A stretch of 39,961 bases of DNA. It comes from Cochliopodium minus. Lineage: Eukaryota; Discosea; Himatismenida; Cochliopodiidae. Where the stretch lies: the NCBI GenBank assembly GCA_024220525.1, contig JAMYWO010000076.1, forward strand, positions 1-39,961, read 5' to 3'. A program made the position numbers and the translations under genes. Shown here piece by piece: positions 10,067 to 22,300 of the stretch (its first letter is position 1; each line of letters starts with the position of its first letter). Under the pieces are notes generated by a model. That model had not been told where the DNA came from. It saw only the letters and a program-made list of their open reading frames with translations, and did no database searches.

Positions 10067-11050
10067 TTATTTGTCAATTTTTTTCTCTTCCCATTCCTCT
10101 TCTTCGCTTTCAAGTTCCTCTTCTTCACTTTCGAAATCTGACTCAACAAAAGATTCTTCATATACTGTTTTGATTTTTTTAATTTTTTTTGGGGTTTTGA
10201 TTTCTTTCAATTTTCATTTTTTTTTTCTCTTTTTTTTCAAAGAGAGACAATCATTGCAAGATTTTATGATTTTGTTCTTAAATAAACCAGGATTTTTATT
10301 TCGATTGTTTTCGCAATCATTACACTTGCCTCCTATCGTTTTCTTTTGATATTTATTTCTATATTTTGAGACAATCTGCAAGACTTTTTTTTAAAAATAA
10401 AATTAACAATAAAAAGTTAAGAAACAAAAACAATTTAAATTTACAATGGTAAATTTAAAACTAAAATTATTTTAAAATAAAAAAAAATTAAAAATTAAAA
10501 TATTAAAAATCAAACTTTTATTTTGTCATTTTTAAACAAATGAGGTTTTTTGTTTCTGTTGAAATTAAAATTTTTGAAAAATTAGATTAAAAATTAAAGA
10601 ATGAAAGATGAAATGTAAAATTGTTTAATATTTCAATAAGAAAATAATTTTTTTTAAAAATAAAAACTTAAATTATAAATTAAAAATTAAAAACTAAGAT
10701 TATAACATGAAAATGAAAAATTTATCAATTTTTTTTAAAAAAACAAACTTTTATGGATTTGTTTTCATTCCTGTTATTTTCGCATAAGAAACACTTCTCA
10801 TTAACCTATAAGCTTTTTTTTTTTCCCTTTCTTTCCACCGACATTCATCACAATATTTCGTCTTTTCGTTTTTGAACAAGTGAGGATTGTTCGGCTATTT
10901 TTACACGTCCCTCCTTTCAATCTTTCCTCCCTCGTTTCTTCATTTTTAAAAGACATTCGTTGCATGTTTTTATCCTCTTTTTTTGAATAAATGTGTAGCG
11001 TCGATTCTATTGTTGTTGCAATACCTACAATCTCGGGTCATTTTTTTTTT
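10067..11050 (-). pseudogene. Decayed zinc-motif repeat gene with acidic tail
   Basis: On the minus strand at least four diverged copies of one unit, CxxC-x-NNR-x(4-5)-HLFK-x(4-6)-C-x2-C followed by a Lys-rich stretch, can be read, but only by changing frame. Readable pieces are RDCRYCNNNR..HLFKK, KTCNECLLKMKKRGRK, NPHLFKNEKTKYCDECRW, CFLCENNRNENKS, NRNKKPHLFKNDK and GGKCNDCENNRNKNPGLFKN. The last unit runs into an in-frame TGA at about 10217 and then an acidic end (ESDFESEEEELESEEEEWEE, stop TAA at 10067-10069). TGA is an ordinary stop elsewhere here. At least four frame changes plus this stop mean it is broken. The paired CxxC spacing is that of small zinc ribbons, but no family is assigned. 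Confidence 0.55.
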
Positions 11051-11286
11051 CCACCATGTTCCTATTACATGAAAAAAATAAAAATAAATCAAATCAGATT
11101 TAAATTTTTAAATTTCATCAAAATGCTGAGATCTTCTTTTTTACAAGAGATAGTAAATTTTGGGAATGTCAAAATGGAAAAATCAATCTCACAAAAAAGA
11201 TTCTTAAATTTTAAAAAACACATTAACCAAAAAAAAAAAATTCTTGTAAAAACAAATAAATCTCCAAAAGCAAAATAATTTATTCA

Positions 11287-11312
11287 AAAAAATTTTTTTT
11301 TTTTTTTTTTTT
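11287..11312. repeat. Poly(T) tract
   Basis: About 26 uninterrupted T just beyond the TGA of the minus-strand iPGM piece, so it is poly(A) in that gene's sense. It could be an encoded 3' end signal, an insertion relic, or simple-sequence drift. Confidence 0.6.
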
Positions 11313-11314
11313 GA

Positions 11315-11987
11315 TCATTTTTTCAAGACAGAAGAACCGGTCATGTCAGAGGGAACATCAAGACCCATCACGTCCAAAACAGAAGGAGCAACATCACCGA
11401 GCTCAGCACGCTCCCTATTAAAAGAAAACTTCTTGCCAGAGTGATGGTGGAAGATGAGGGGTACAAAGTTGGTTGTGTGGGAAGTCTTGGGTTTCTTTGG
11501 ATTTTTGTTTTCGTACATCTCTTCGGCGTTGCCGTGGTCGGAGGTGATGATCAGGGTGTACTTGTTTTTGATGCAGCATTCGAGGATTCTTCCAATCGCT
11601 TTGTCTGTGTTTTCTACTGCTGTGACTGTTGCTTTGTAAACTCCAGTATGTCCCACCTAACAATTTATTAATTACAAAAAAAAATAACATTTTGTAAATA
11701 GTTTCAAAAATTTAAAGAAAAATATTTAATAAATTACTAATTAAAATAAAAAACAAAAAATAAAGTAAATAAAAAATAAAATTTAAATAAAAAATAAAAA
11801 AATTAAAAGAAATCAAAAACAATTAAAATTAAAAATGTAATAAAATAAAAATGAAGAAAAAAAAAATAAAATCAAAAAAATCAAAAATAGATTTATACCA
11901 TGTCTGGTGGTGCTAAGTTACACATTACAAAAGCATAATTCTTCTCAGATTCCAACCCTTCTATCACTGAATCTGCAACTTGGCTGA
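11315..11987 (-). pseudogene. Orphan C-terminal piece of cofactor-independent phosphoglycerate mutase
   Basis: Two exons remain: 11987-11899 and 11656-11315 (TGA), joined phase 0, about 142 aa. The sequence is clearly iPGM (2- to 3-phosphoglycerate isomerase of glycolysis): LAPPDMVGHTGVYKATVTAV holds the Asp and His of the DxxGH metal motif, TSDHGNAEEM the Asp-His pair, and TSHTTNFVPLIF the last metal His. The upstream acceptor is intact, but the preceding 108 bases are non-coding and then comes the stop of the ROCO gene. The first roughly 370 residues, including the catalytic Ser and half the metal site, are therefore missing. Codons and splice sites are undamaged, so truncation is recent or the piece is expressed another way. 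A rearrangement or assembly join is the alternative. Confidence 0.7.
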
Positions 11988-12095
11988 CTAAAGCAAAAGA
12001 ATAAATGATTTGAAAAAAATTGAAAAAATTTTATGAAAAAAAAAGGAAAATTAAATTTTAACATAATAAATTAAAAAATTAAAAAGATAAAAGAT

Positions 12096-15000
12096 TCAAT
12101 CATCAAACTCCATCTTGAAGTTCTGCTTCCTTTGCTCCTGAAGCTTCAAGACAAGCTCCTCCAAAACGTGAACATCAAACTCCGAGAAGATAGTGCGAAA
12201 ACAAAGTTTGTCCTGAATGGATTGAAAGAGATCGATCTGGTGGGAATAATTTTTATTTTTACAATACTCAAACAAGACATTTAAACACTCGGATATCTTG
12301 GGACGATTGGAGATGGTGGGATCCATCATGTTGTTGATCAAGGACTCGAGGGGAGGACTCTTCATGCGGAGTTGGTCGTAGACGTAGCGGAAGGTGGCAC
12401 CGAGGGAGTAGATGTCGCTTTCGAAGCATTCCAACTCTGTGTTTTGTTCGGGCGAGCTATAAATCTTTGACTGTGTTTTCACTCTGTCTTGAATATCACC
12501 TTTTTTTTAATTTATTGAAAAAAAAAAGTCTTTTATATTTCAAAAGTTTTTATATTTAATTTTATTTTATTTTTCTATGAAATATATTTTATTCTTTATT
12601 TTACCTTCATAAACGTGATAACAAGAACCAAAATCTACAAATACAAAATATACAGGTTTGGAGGAATGATCCCCAAAATCCCCGAGCGGAGAAAAAGAAT
12701 GAGACGATAAATTCATCAGATCCTCCTCCTGAACGTGTTCAATGATGCTGATGTCATTGATATTATCCGTCTTTTCTTTTTCTTCATTGAAAACAACCAC
12801 TTCATCATTTTCGAGGGTTTCAGTGGTGTACATGCATGTCAGGCTTGACGCTATCGTGTTTTTGCTTACATTTTCGCTTTCGACCGCTTGTTCTTCCCCT
12901 TTGCTGATTTTGATAGCTTTGGGGTGTGTTGGTTCTTCAATCTCTTCTTTTTCTTTGATCTTTTTTTTTTTTTCATTAGAAAATAAGTCGACACAATAAA
13001 AACAAATGTAAATTAAAAATAAAATTTGAAAAAATAAAATTTGAAAAAAAATTAGATTTTTTAAAAAATAAAAAGTAAAAAACTTTAAAAAAAAAAAATG
13101 AATGTAAAATAAAAACATATTTAAACCAATATTAAAATAAAAAAGTAATAAATTACAGATTCATTATTTGCATCAAATATTGTGGGGGAGGTCTCATTCG
13201 GAGAACCCACAACTTCAAGCTCATCAATTGAAACCTTTTTGAAATCATCCTGAGGAGAATCATAAGTGGGTGTATTATCATTCCTATCATCAAAACTAAA
13301 AAAAAATTTTAAATAAAAATGAAATGAATGAAAATAAATGAAAAAAAAAATAATTTAATCTAAAAGAAAAAATTAAATGAAAAATAAAAATTAAAATTTA
13401 AAATAAATTGGAAAGAACTGATTAAATTTATGATTTAAAAAAGAAAGTAAAAAAAAAAATTACGATTGAAAGCTTCTCTCAGTCTTATCATCAAAGCTGT
13501 GATGGCTGTCATCCTTCTCGTCGAAGAAAATCTGGTTTGCTTCGTCGTTGATAGAAGTAGAGACATAAATCTTGCCATCGTCGCCACGTTTGAAGCTGAG
13601 GTCGTTGAAGTTTTCTTGGGAGAACTGCAGGGAGTATTTGTTGGTGAACATCACGTTCTCGGGCTTGATGTCTCTGTGCAGGATGTTCTGGGAGTGGAGT
13701 TTGTTGAGTTCGTAAAGGAGGATCATCATCAGCCTCACCAAATCTTTCTCTTGCTTCACGTAGTGCTTGAATTCTTTGGATGTGAGTGTGTGGCCTATTA
13801 TAAAAAAAAAAATGTCAACTAAAAACTTTAAAATTTTAAAATAAATTGAAAATTAAAAAATTGAAAAACTTTTTTATAAATGAAAAAATAAATTAAAGAA
13901 AATAAATTAAAAAACTTTTTTGAAAATTTTCTTAAAAATTAAATATTTTTTGAATTAAATTTTTTACGAAAAATTTTCATAAAATCTTACTTAATATTTT
14001 ATTAATGAAAAGTAATTTTTGAATAATTTTTTTTACCATCGACGTATTCCAAGATGATGTACTTGTCTGAAATTTTTCTGAGGCAATCGTCCAAAATGCT
14101 GATGAACCTGGGAGAAGACAAGTCCTTGACATAATTTCTGATCATTTTTAGTGACTTGATCTCTTCTTGCCAAGCCTTGAGAAATATGACAATATTATAA
14201 AAAAAAATAAAAAATAACTTTTTGATTTGAATTAAAAAGTTTTTAAAGTAATAATTGGACTAAAATAAATGAAAATAATTTTTTTTTTTTTTTTTACCTT
14301 TAAATAATCGTCACTGTCATTAAGCCTCTCTTTGACAGCCACGATGACACCATTGTTATGGCGCATCTTATAAACACGACCAAAGCCACCCTCAGCAATC
14401 ACCTTGATGTAAGCAAACTGGTCCTCGATCAGAAAGTCTTTTGTCAAACAATTGTCGCATTCGACGAGCTGCTCATTGATGGAGATGCAAAGACCACAAT
14501 AAGCGCATTTGGCTGTATCGCTTACGAAAGAATCGGATTGATTGATTGAAGTGTTTCTTGTGTTGTGAAGGACGAGGTTTTCTTCGGAGACGTCTTGTTG
14601 TTGGCCTCGCGACCTCTTCTTCACTTCAAACTTGATTTCCTTGGAGATGCTGGAGACGATCCACTTGGAGACAAACTCTTTGACGGAGCGGTTGATCGAG
14701 ACGAACAGACTTTGAGGATGTTCCATGTTGGTTTTGATGTTTATTCTCATGATGTGATCAGCTTGATATTAAAAAAATTTAAAAATCTTAAATAAAAAAA
14801 CAGGAAATAACAAACAAATTTTTAATGATAAAAATAAAAAAAACAATTCAAAAAATAACTTTTAAAGGATATTTTTTCAATTGAATTATTTTAAAATTTA
14901 ATTTTTTTTAAAAAAAAAACTTTTTACCATTACGATCGCTTTGAAAGTCCTTTTTCTTCAACTCCAATTCTATGACGCTCTTCTCCTCCTTCTTGAACTT

Positions 15001-18000
15001 GTTCTGGAAATAGAAAATGAGGCCGTCAAGCCAATATAACTCCTCCAACATCTCATATGAAGACTCCGAGCCCACGCATGATTTTCTGATTCTCATAAAC
15101 AACATCTTCCACAACGATGAGGGTTTGAAAGGAAGAAAGTACTCGATTTCCCAATCATTTTTGAGGATGATGGATTGGATGGGTATCATTTTCCCTTCTT
15201 TGGAATCTTCTTTGAAAAACACCTTTTTGGGCCTGAAATTGGGAAAGAGGAGTGGGACAATGTAGGTTTGTGACTTTCTGAACATGCCCCAACCTATAAA
15301 AGAAGTGAAAAAATGAAAAATTTCAAATTTTTTTTTATAAAAAAAGATTAATTGAAAAAATAAAAAAATATAAAGTTTAAAATAAAATAGAAATAAACAT
15401 AATTATTAAATAAAATAAATATTATTAATGAATAAAATTAATTGAAAAAAAACAAATTAACAAAAATAAAAATAAAACTTAAAAGTACCTTCGTTGTGCA
15501 AAGTCTGTTTCTTTTGAGGTATCAAAAAATCAAACTTGGCCAAAAGATGCTCCAAAAAGTCCTTCTTCTTCTCATAGTCCTCCATGATGTTCTTGATGAT
15601 GCTGTCCTGCAAATCCTCCTCCTTGATGAGAAAGAAGGTCTGCAAGAGAGAAACACCCTCGTGAGGTTTATAAATGTTCAAAAGGTTGGAGTTTTCGCTT
15701 TCGAGCATCTCTTCAATCTTGTCGAGTTCACTTAAGAGAATATCGAAGCTAACTTTGTCAAAGTTTGACTTCTTGAGCTCGTCGGGGCTTTTGTAGATCT
15801 CTTCGACGGAGAGCTCCTTGGTGGTGCTGGCTTTGAGTTGGGTCATCCTCTTGTCGATCAGTGCTTTGAGATCTTTGTTGTCCCCTAGGTACTCATCCTG
15901 GATCTTCTCCATGATGAAAATGATCGACTTTCTCCCATAATCCAGAATGATTCTGTTTAAAAAAAAAAAGAAAAATTATTTTTTTTTTGGAATTTTTTAA
16001 TTGAAAAAAAAAAAAAAAAATTTATTTTGCAATTAATTTTATAAATTTAATTTAAAAATTGATCAAAAAAAAATAAAACCAAAATATAAGTTGTGTTTGA
16101 ATGAATATTCCCCATATAAATATGCTAGATATAGACAGTGAATTTTAATTTAATAAAAATTTGATTAAAGTAGAAATGTATCAATTAATTATAAAGTCCG
16201 ATGGATTATATCACTTTCTAATGAAGATATGTTAATCTGAGAATCCCCAAAATAAAATCATTTGAATATAAGATATTGTGAACTAATCACATCCATTATT
16301 CTTAAAATTATCTGATATAAACAGATCCGAAGAAATTTCTTAAAATGCAAGATTTTTGAATGTTTTTGATTCAATAAAATTTTAAAAAAAACTTTTTTTT
16401 TTACCTGAAGATGTGATTAAACCACTTTGGATCAGTGATGATTGTTTCTCTCAAATTGTCATTGTCGAAAAAAATGATGAGCCCCAACTTGTGCAAATCA
16501 CAAAGAATCCTGGTGAGATCCTTGGCAGCGTCCATAGAGACGCTGTCGTCCTTCATCTCCAACAAAGTCTTCTTGAGCAAAGAAACGTCCAGAAAAGGCT
16601 TCTCTTTCTCGTCTTCAGGAAGATTTTTCTGATCAACAATAGGCTCGTCGTTGATAGAAAATGGAAACAATTTGTTCAAAAAACCTTTGAGAGAGATACC
16701 ATTACTTTGAACGACGACTTGTTTCGAATTGAGTTTTCTTTTGGAAATACTCATGATCTGTTCGAAGACCAGCTTGTGCTTTAATGTTGTGGGGACGCTG
16801 TTCTCCACGTTGTCGTACTCGGTGGCGAGGATCTTGTGGAGGTTGTCGATGCCGGATTTGGTGAGGTTCTTTTCTCTGTTGTTGAGTGGGAAGAAGAAGA
16901 AGCTGTCGTTGGAAAAGGGGAGGGAGAATTGGTGGATTTTCGTGAATTCTATCCCATTTTCCTTGAAAAGTTTCTTTATAGCTATGAATAGAAAAAAAAT
17001 ATGTTGATCAAGAAAAAATTCTTCCTTCAATTAAATTAATTTTTTATTTTAAAGATTTTTTTTCATTATAAATAGTTAAGTCATTGTTTTTAATTTATTT
17101 TTTATTAATTTTTCATTAATTATTTTTTTAAAGTTTAATTTTATTAGAATTTTAATTTTAATTAATTTTTTTTTACTTTGGTTTATTTTGCTGAGCCTCT
17201 CATTTACTTTTTTGCTGTCAAGAAAAAAATTGCTTGTCATCTTCTTCTCTAACAAATCTAATTTGGTTCCAATCAAAAGGATAGAGCAATTCTTCCCGAC
17301 TTGACTCTGCAAGAAATAGAGCCAATACAAAATTTTGTTGTCGCTAATGATTTCGTTTTCATCTTTAGAACAATCAAACAAAATTAGATATACAGATCCA
17401 GAATCAAAAAAAAATGAATGAGCAACCTTTTAATAATCAAAAAAAAAAAAGAATAAAATTGATTAGAAAAAAAATAAAAAAATTTTAGAGTTTACGTGAT
17501 ATTCTTCGTGACCTAGGAAATTTGGATTTTAAATTATTTTTATTTACTTTTTTTCATTTGAAAAAAATGTTTTAAAAAATTACCTGCAAAATCCCAAAGT
17601 GAAAACAACTAAAATCATAAGATTAAATTGAAAAATGAGAAATAAAAAGAATACCATTTTATTTTTTTCATCATTCCATCTTACAACCTCAACTTTTAAA
17701 AAAGAATAAATTTACAAATATTAAATAATAAGTTAATAAAAAAAATTAAAAAAATGAAAAAAATTTTTTACCTCCATGAGTCATCTCTTCCTCTTTCTTG
17801 CTTTTCAAAGCTTCTTTGTAAGCAACAAGATTCTCATTGCTGTTGGTAGTGCCAATCAAACGTCTCTTCAAAGTTGTCTTACCAACGTCAATGTTGCCAA
17901 TAATCATCAACCTCACCCCTTCAAACGTCCTCCTCCTCGTGCCCGGAATTTCTTTCCCATCTTTAAACTCCACGAAGTATTCTTTTCCGTTCTTTCTCGA

Positions 18001-18302
18001 CGTCAAAGTCCCTTCGTATCTTTGGGTCTTCTTGTTGAGTTTGCAGACAATCTCTTCCACTTCTGTCACAAAGTTTGTGTTTTGGAACCCTGGGTCTTTG
18101 GTGTAGGTTGTGATCGTCCCCTTTCCTATGTCAAACTTGACATCGTTCAGAATCCATATTCTGTCGTTCTCTTTCAAGACAAAAAACTACCAATGAATGA
18201 TTTAATTTTTTAAAAATAAAAAAATGAAAATTGTTTTTTTTAATAAAACTTTATAAAGTTACTTTCTAACAAAGTTTCTACTGTCAGATTTAAATTTGAC
18301 AT
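12096..18302 (-). CDS. ROCO-family protein kinase (Roc-COR-kinase, LRRK-like)
   Basis: Fifteen exons: 18302-18282, 18186-17772, 17692-17655, 17608-17584, 17512-17496, 17426-17177, 16981-16405, 15952-15489, 15293-14928, 14761-14298, 14175-14037, 13794-13464, 13295-13157, 12959-12605, 12499-12096 (TGA); 1334 aa. Roc GTPase: P-loop GNIDVGKT at 104-111, WDFAG at 163-167, GTKLD at 225-229. The COR region follows (about 255-720). Between COR and kinase sits CxxCxxC..CxxC (Cys810, 813, 816, 826, 829), zinc-like. Kinase: glycine loop AEGGFGRV 847-854, Lys868, alpha-C Glu about 883, HRDIKPEN 965-972, DFG 1191-1193, SSPEQ and DIYSLG. The gap between Asn972 and DFG is 218 residues instead of about 15, encoded by exons 12-14 and strongly acidic. 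The family relays GTPase state to Ser/Thr phosphorylation. The seven-codon first exon is the weakest part; no LRRs precede Roc. Confidence 0.88.
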
Positions 18303-18431
18303 CTCTTTAAGAATAGTCAGAGATTAATTATTTAAATCATTATAAATGATTGACATTTGTAAAATAAATTTCTAATGAAATATAAAGATAATTGGATTTT
18401 AAATTTAAAAATCTAATCATTCAAAAGATTT

Positions 18432-19192
18432 TCATTTAAAACTAAATGTGTTATTCGTTACATTTTTGAAATTGATGTTTGATTTTGCGAAATCTATTGA
18501 TGATTTTCCTTCTCTGTTTTTCTTGAATGGATTTGATCCTTTCTCTATCAGATATTTGATCAATGGGATAGTTATTTTCTTATTTTTACACGCATAATGC
18601 AAAGGTGTGGATCCATTATAGTCTGCCATCTTTGTATTTGCCCCTTTTTCTCTATCAATTAATACACTTAGCAATTCTGGTTTCAAATCTTGATTTTGGC
18701 ATGCATAATGTAATGGAGTCCACCTATTATTAAATTAATATGGTAAAAAGATGGAAACATAAAAATTTTATATATTTGTTTTGAAAACATACCCATATTT
18801 GTTTTTTATATTTATATCTGATGTGGCCAATATCAATTCATCCAATAATTGCAAATCTATCTTTGTATATTTGCATGCGAAATGCAAAGGGGTCCATCCT
18901 TTTTTGAATAAAAGTTTAATAAAGGAAGATATGTTGGTTATTTTTTTGAATACCATCTTCATTTTTGATATATTTCAGATCTGTGAAATCTTTTAACAAT
19001 TCCCTTATTTTCTCTTTATTGATTTCCTTGATATATTCCTTAAACTGTTCCAATTTGTTTAAACAATATATTTTAAATACAAATATTGGATATATTAGTT
19101 TGAATTACTTCTTCATATTTTTCTTTGGTATCTAAATTTGGATTCATTGGAAAGAAAAGACTATTTTTTTTTATTTTATTTTGAAATTCCAT
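18432..19192 (-). CDS. Small ankyrin-repeat protein
   Basis: Four exons: 19192-19109, 19044-18954, 18898-18793, 18723-18432 (TAA); 190 aa. After a 58-residue helical N-terminus there are three ankyrin repeats beginning GWTPLHFACKYTK (59), GWTPLHYACQNQ (94) and GSTPLHYACKNKK (131), with helix 2 of the type LLDELI / LLSVLIDREKGAN / LIKYLIEKGSNP, and a worn fourth repeat (REGKSSIDFAK). The introns fall after the Gly that opens repeats, suggesting growth by exon duplication. It probably works as a protein-binding adaptor; no partner can be inferred. It ends 130 bases upstream of the ROCO start, but a stop and a separate ATG keep the two genes apart. Confidence 0.85.
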
Positions 19193-19343
19193 TTGTAAAA
19201 CTATTCTAAAAGATTAGGTATGATTATTGAAGATTTGTGAAGATCTTTTCCTGATTATTTTGTGATTTTTTGTTTAAATTGAAATTTGATAGAAAAAAAT
19301 ATTTAGATTAAACGTATAGTATTTAATTGAATCTCAGAAAATC

Positions 19344-22300
19344 TTATTTATTTGGACAAGGAATTCCTCTTGAATAACAAGTTCTTCTTCTTTTAGTACA
19401 GAAAGTTGGAAGAAAGTATCTTCTGCGAGGAAAGGTGGAACTTTGAGAGGAAATCAAATCAAAAGTCAAAATAAGATCAGTGGAAAGAGAGCCGTCATAA
19501 GCAGGGATTTGGCTCCAACTGATAACTTGGTCGACATATCTGGTAGAAGCACTCAAATAGAAAGCAGGGGTGAAATATCCCTTGTCACTACCCTTCTTGT
19601 CCTTAACCTCAGTTTGTTTTTGGGATTGTTGTTTCTTGTAATCATAGTGGTTATCGTGGTGGTATCCATAGTGATCATCATTGTGATGGTTATCATAGTG
19701 ATCATCATGATCATAGTCATTGTTGTTGTCATGGTGGTTGTCATTGTGGTAATCTCCATGATCGTCGTGATGATCATCATGATGTGGATTGTAATGATCA
19801 TAATCATCATCATCTCCAAAACGTGGGAGATATCTGGCGAATCTAAAGTATTGCAAGTATCCAAAAGTCAAAGTTCCATCCAAAGGAGAGTAGTTAGGGT
19901 TTTGAATTTCGAGATTGAAGAGATCCCAGTTGCGGACATCTGTTGCGATGTTCAAATAAGCAGCAAATGGGCGATTATCTATACCTCCCAAACCAAAGAC
20001 CTTTTAAAGAACAAAGAAATAAAATAATTAGGTTTATCAATTATTAAGGAATTTTCATATCTGTTAAGAAAGAAAAAAAAAGAGTATTTACCTTGGCGCC
20101 GTTATCACTCAAACCTTGAATAAAGATACCTCCTGCAAACGATTGAACTCCAGTTGTAACAACGTGGTAGTTGATTCTAAAACGAGGGAGGTTAGGATAA
20201 CTGATGGTCTTTGCAGCAAACATGATGTTGGAAAATTGTTCTCTGGTATATCCTCTCTTTTCGGTGATAGGATTGTTGAGAATGCAATCAAAGTTTGTAA
20301 AAGGACGACCAGAAGTAGGATCAATGTAACTGTTTCTTGTAGCGTTCAAGTATTGTTTGGACAAATCATCAGTGATCCTTGCGTTGAAAGCAACATTGTA
20401 GAAAGAAGATCCAATAGTGTTTCTGTTGAACCCAAATCCAAACCCAAATCCTCTCTTCTTCTCGGGATCTTCTTCAAATTCTGGAACTGGTTCTTCTGGT
20501 TCCGGTGTTTCTACTGGAGCAGTTCTTGGATAGTTTCCTGTCAAAATACCTACAACCCATTCAGCCATAAGGAGTGAATTAAGATCACCTATCAGATTAA
20601 TAAGATTAAAGTTTATGAAAGTTCTTTAGAAAGTCTTTCAATTAAATTATTTTTACCATCTTGACCACCTTCGGTTTGAACATCCAAGATGGAAACAGTA
20701 GCATTACTGTTGATGATGCTGTTAACATATCTCAAAACAAAGGATTTGTAGTCTTCAACATCATATTGGTTGTTGGAGAAAGAAAAAATGCGGAGGTATG
20801 GAACTGCCAATCCGTCGGTGGATCTGTAAAATAATCCTCTTTGCAATTGTGTGCCAAAACTCTCTTCAAAATCTCTTTTTGCCTTGATTGGTGCACTACG
20901 ACGTCCAGGAGCCTTGTTTTCTTCGTTGTTTTTGGATGATTTCTCTGCAAAGACCAACCATTCTTGATTCTTATCTATTTTTTCTTCTTGAATATCCTTT
21001 GGTGACAAAGAGGATGAAAGTACTCTGTTTGTAGTGATACGCCAATCTTTTGGGCCTACTTGATCAACAGCAAAAGATTTGTCGGTATCCCTTCTCTCCA
21101 CTTGATTGGTTGGTACTCCGGTGAACAAAGGAGAGGATGTATAGAATACTGCTTCATAGTAGATCTCAGTTCCATCAGCGAATTTATAGAGATCATATTG
21201 ATTGAAAATTGATTCAGGATGCAATCTAGGAAAAATTATAAGATTAAATAATTGAATAAAAAAAAAATAGATTTGCCTATAAAAGGATGGATTGTTGATC
21301 AAATTTCTGAGATTGATGTTGTATCTGGTGGATCTATCTTCATGATTGAGAGATGGATCAGCATTAGCTATGTAATCAAGAAATGGGATTCCATTAATAC
21401 TTTCCAAATCACCTGATTTCTTATAATCATCCAAATTCAAGGTGAGGGTATCAAAATAGAGTGATTCTGGGGTAACATAAAGATTGGAAGATCCATTAAT
21501 AGGGAGACTAAAAGAAATTGGTCTTCTCTTGGAAATCAAATTGTAATGATTTGGGAGGTTGAAATCTATTCAGTTGGATAATTAAAAAAGGGTGAGCATA
21601 TAATTATAAAGCAAATAAAAAATTTCAAACAAGTATTTGGAATTCTTGACAATAAAAGATAGATGTCCAAGTAGAAACTAAACTCATTCGTATATTGAGT
21701 ATTTTGGATTCTATTGATCTCATTCACAAAATTGAGTCCTTCATTTACAAACAACAAATCTCTGAGGGGATAAAATTTGATCACCATATCTCTCACTTGT
21801 GTGATGGTGTTGTTTTTGGTTGCTTCACTCAATGGAATTGCATTTAAACATCTTCTCAAATTGGATAAACTGATTCTTGTGTATGGTGCAAAATAGCAAT
21901 CTTTTACAATTTGAATGGTACTTCTCTTGCAATTTGAACCACTAATTTTTTGAAAAAAAAAAAAAAATTTATATTTGTATATATATTAATACAAATTTAA
22001 TTTACGTTTGAGAGCAATCTGATGGATGGTTCCATAGAACATAAATAGTACCATTGAAAGTGGAGACATAATTCAATGTTTCAATGCCAGTTGCCAATAC
22101 TTCTCCATCATTGGTGTCTCTTCTCAAAGTGATTCTACTTGATTGAAGTGGTACATCAATTTTGAAAATGAATTCAAATCCTTCTTGAACACCATTAATT
22201 GGGATGTATTGTCCTTCAGTGGAACAAGGTGAAAGAATAATATCTTCGTTTCTTACAGTGTTTTCTGTTATATCAAACTCTCCATATTTGGCTGTATTAA

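Noticed and set aside
10217-10219. In-frame TGA as a recoded sense or selenocysteine codon
   Set aside because: TGA ends the dCTP deaminase, iPGM, ROCO, methyltransferase and Cys-rich genes here, and the region upstream also shifts frame several times, so decay explains it better.
9984-10349. Plus-strand Phe/Ser-rich frame
   Set aside because: Antisense of the acidic tail and Lys-rich unit of the decayed zinc-motif gene.
11899-12499. iPGM exons as a C-terminal fusion to the ROCO kinase
   Set aside because: The last ROCO exon ends in a clear TGA after its kinase C-lobe, and no donor before that stop joins the iPGM acceptor in frame.
12096-19192. Ankyrin gene and ROCO gene as one long protein
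   Set aside because: The ankyrin frame ends in TAA at 18432 and the ROCO model has its own ATG at 18302 with an in-phase splice. No junction links them.
19443-20027. Plus-strand Val/Ile-rich frame over the His/Asp repeats
   Set aside because: It is the antisense of His and Asp codons. The minus strand is continuous with the signal-peptide-bearing gene.
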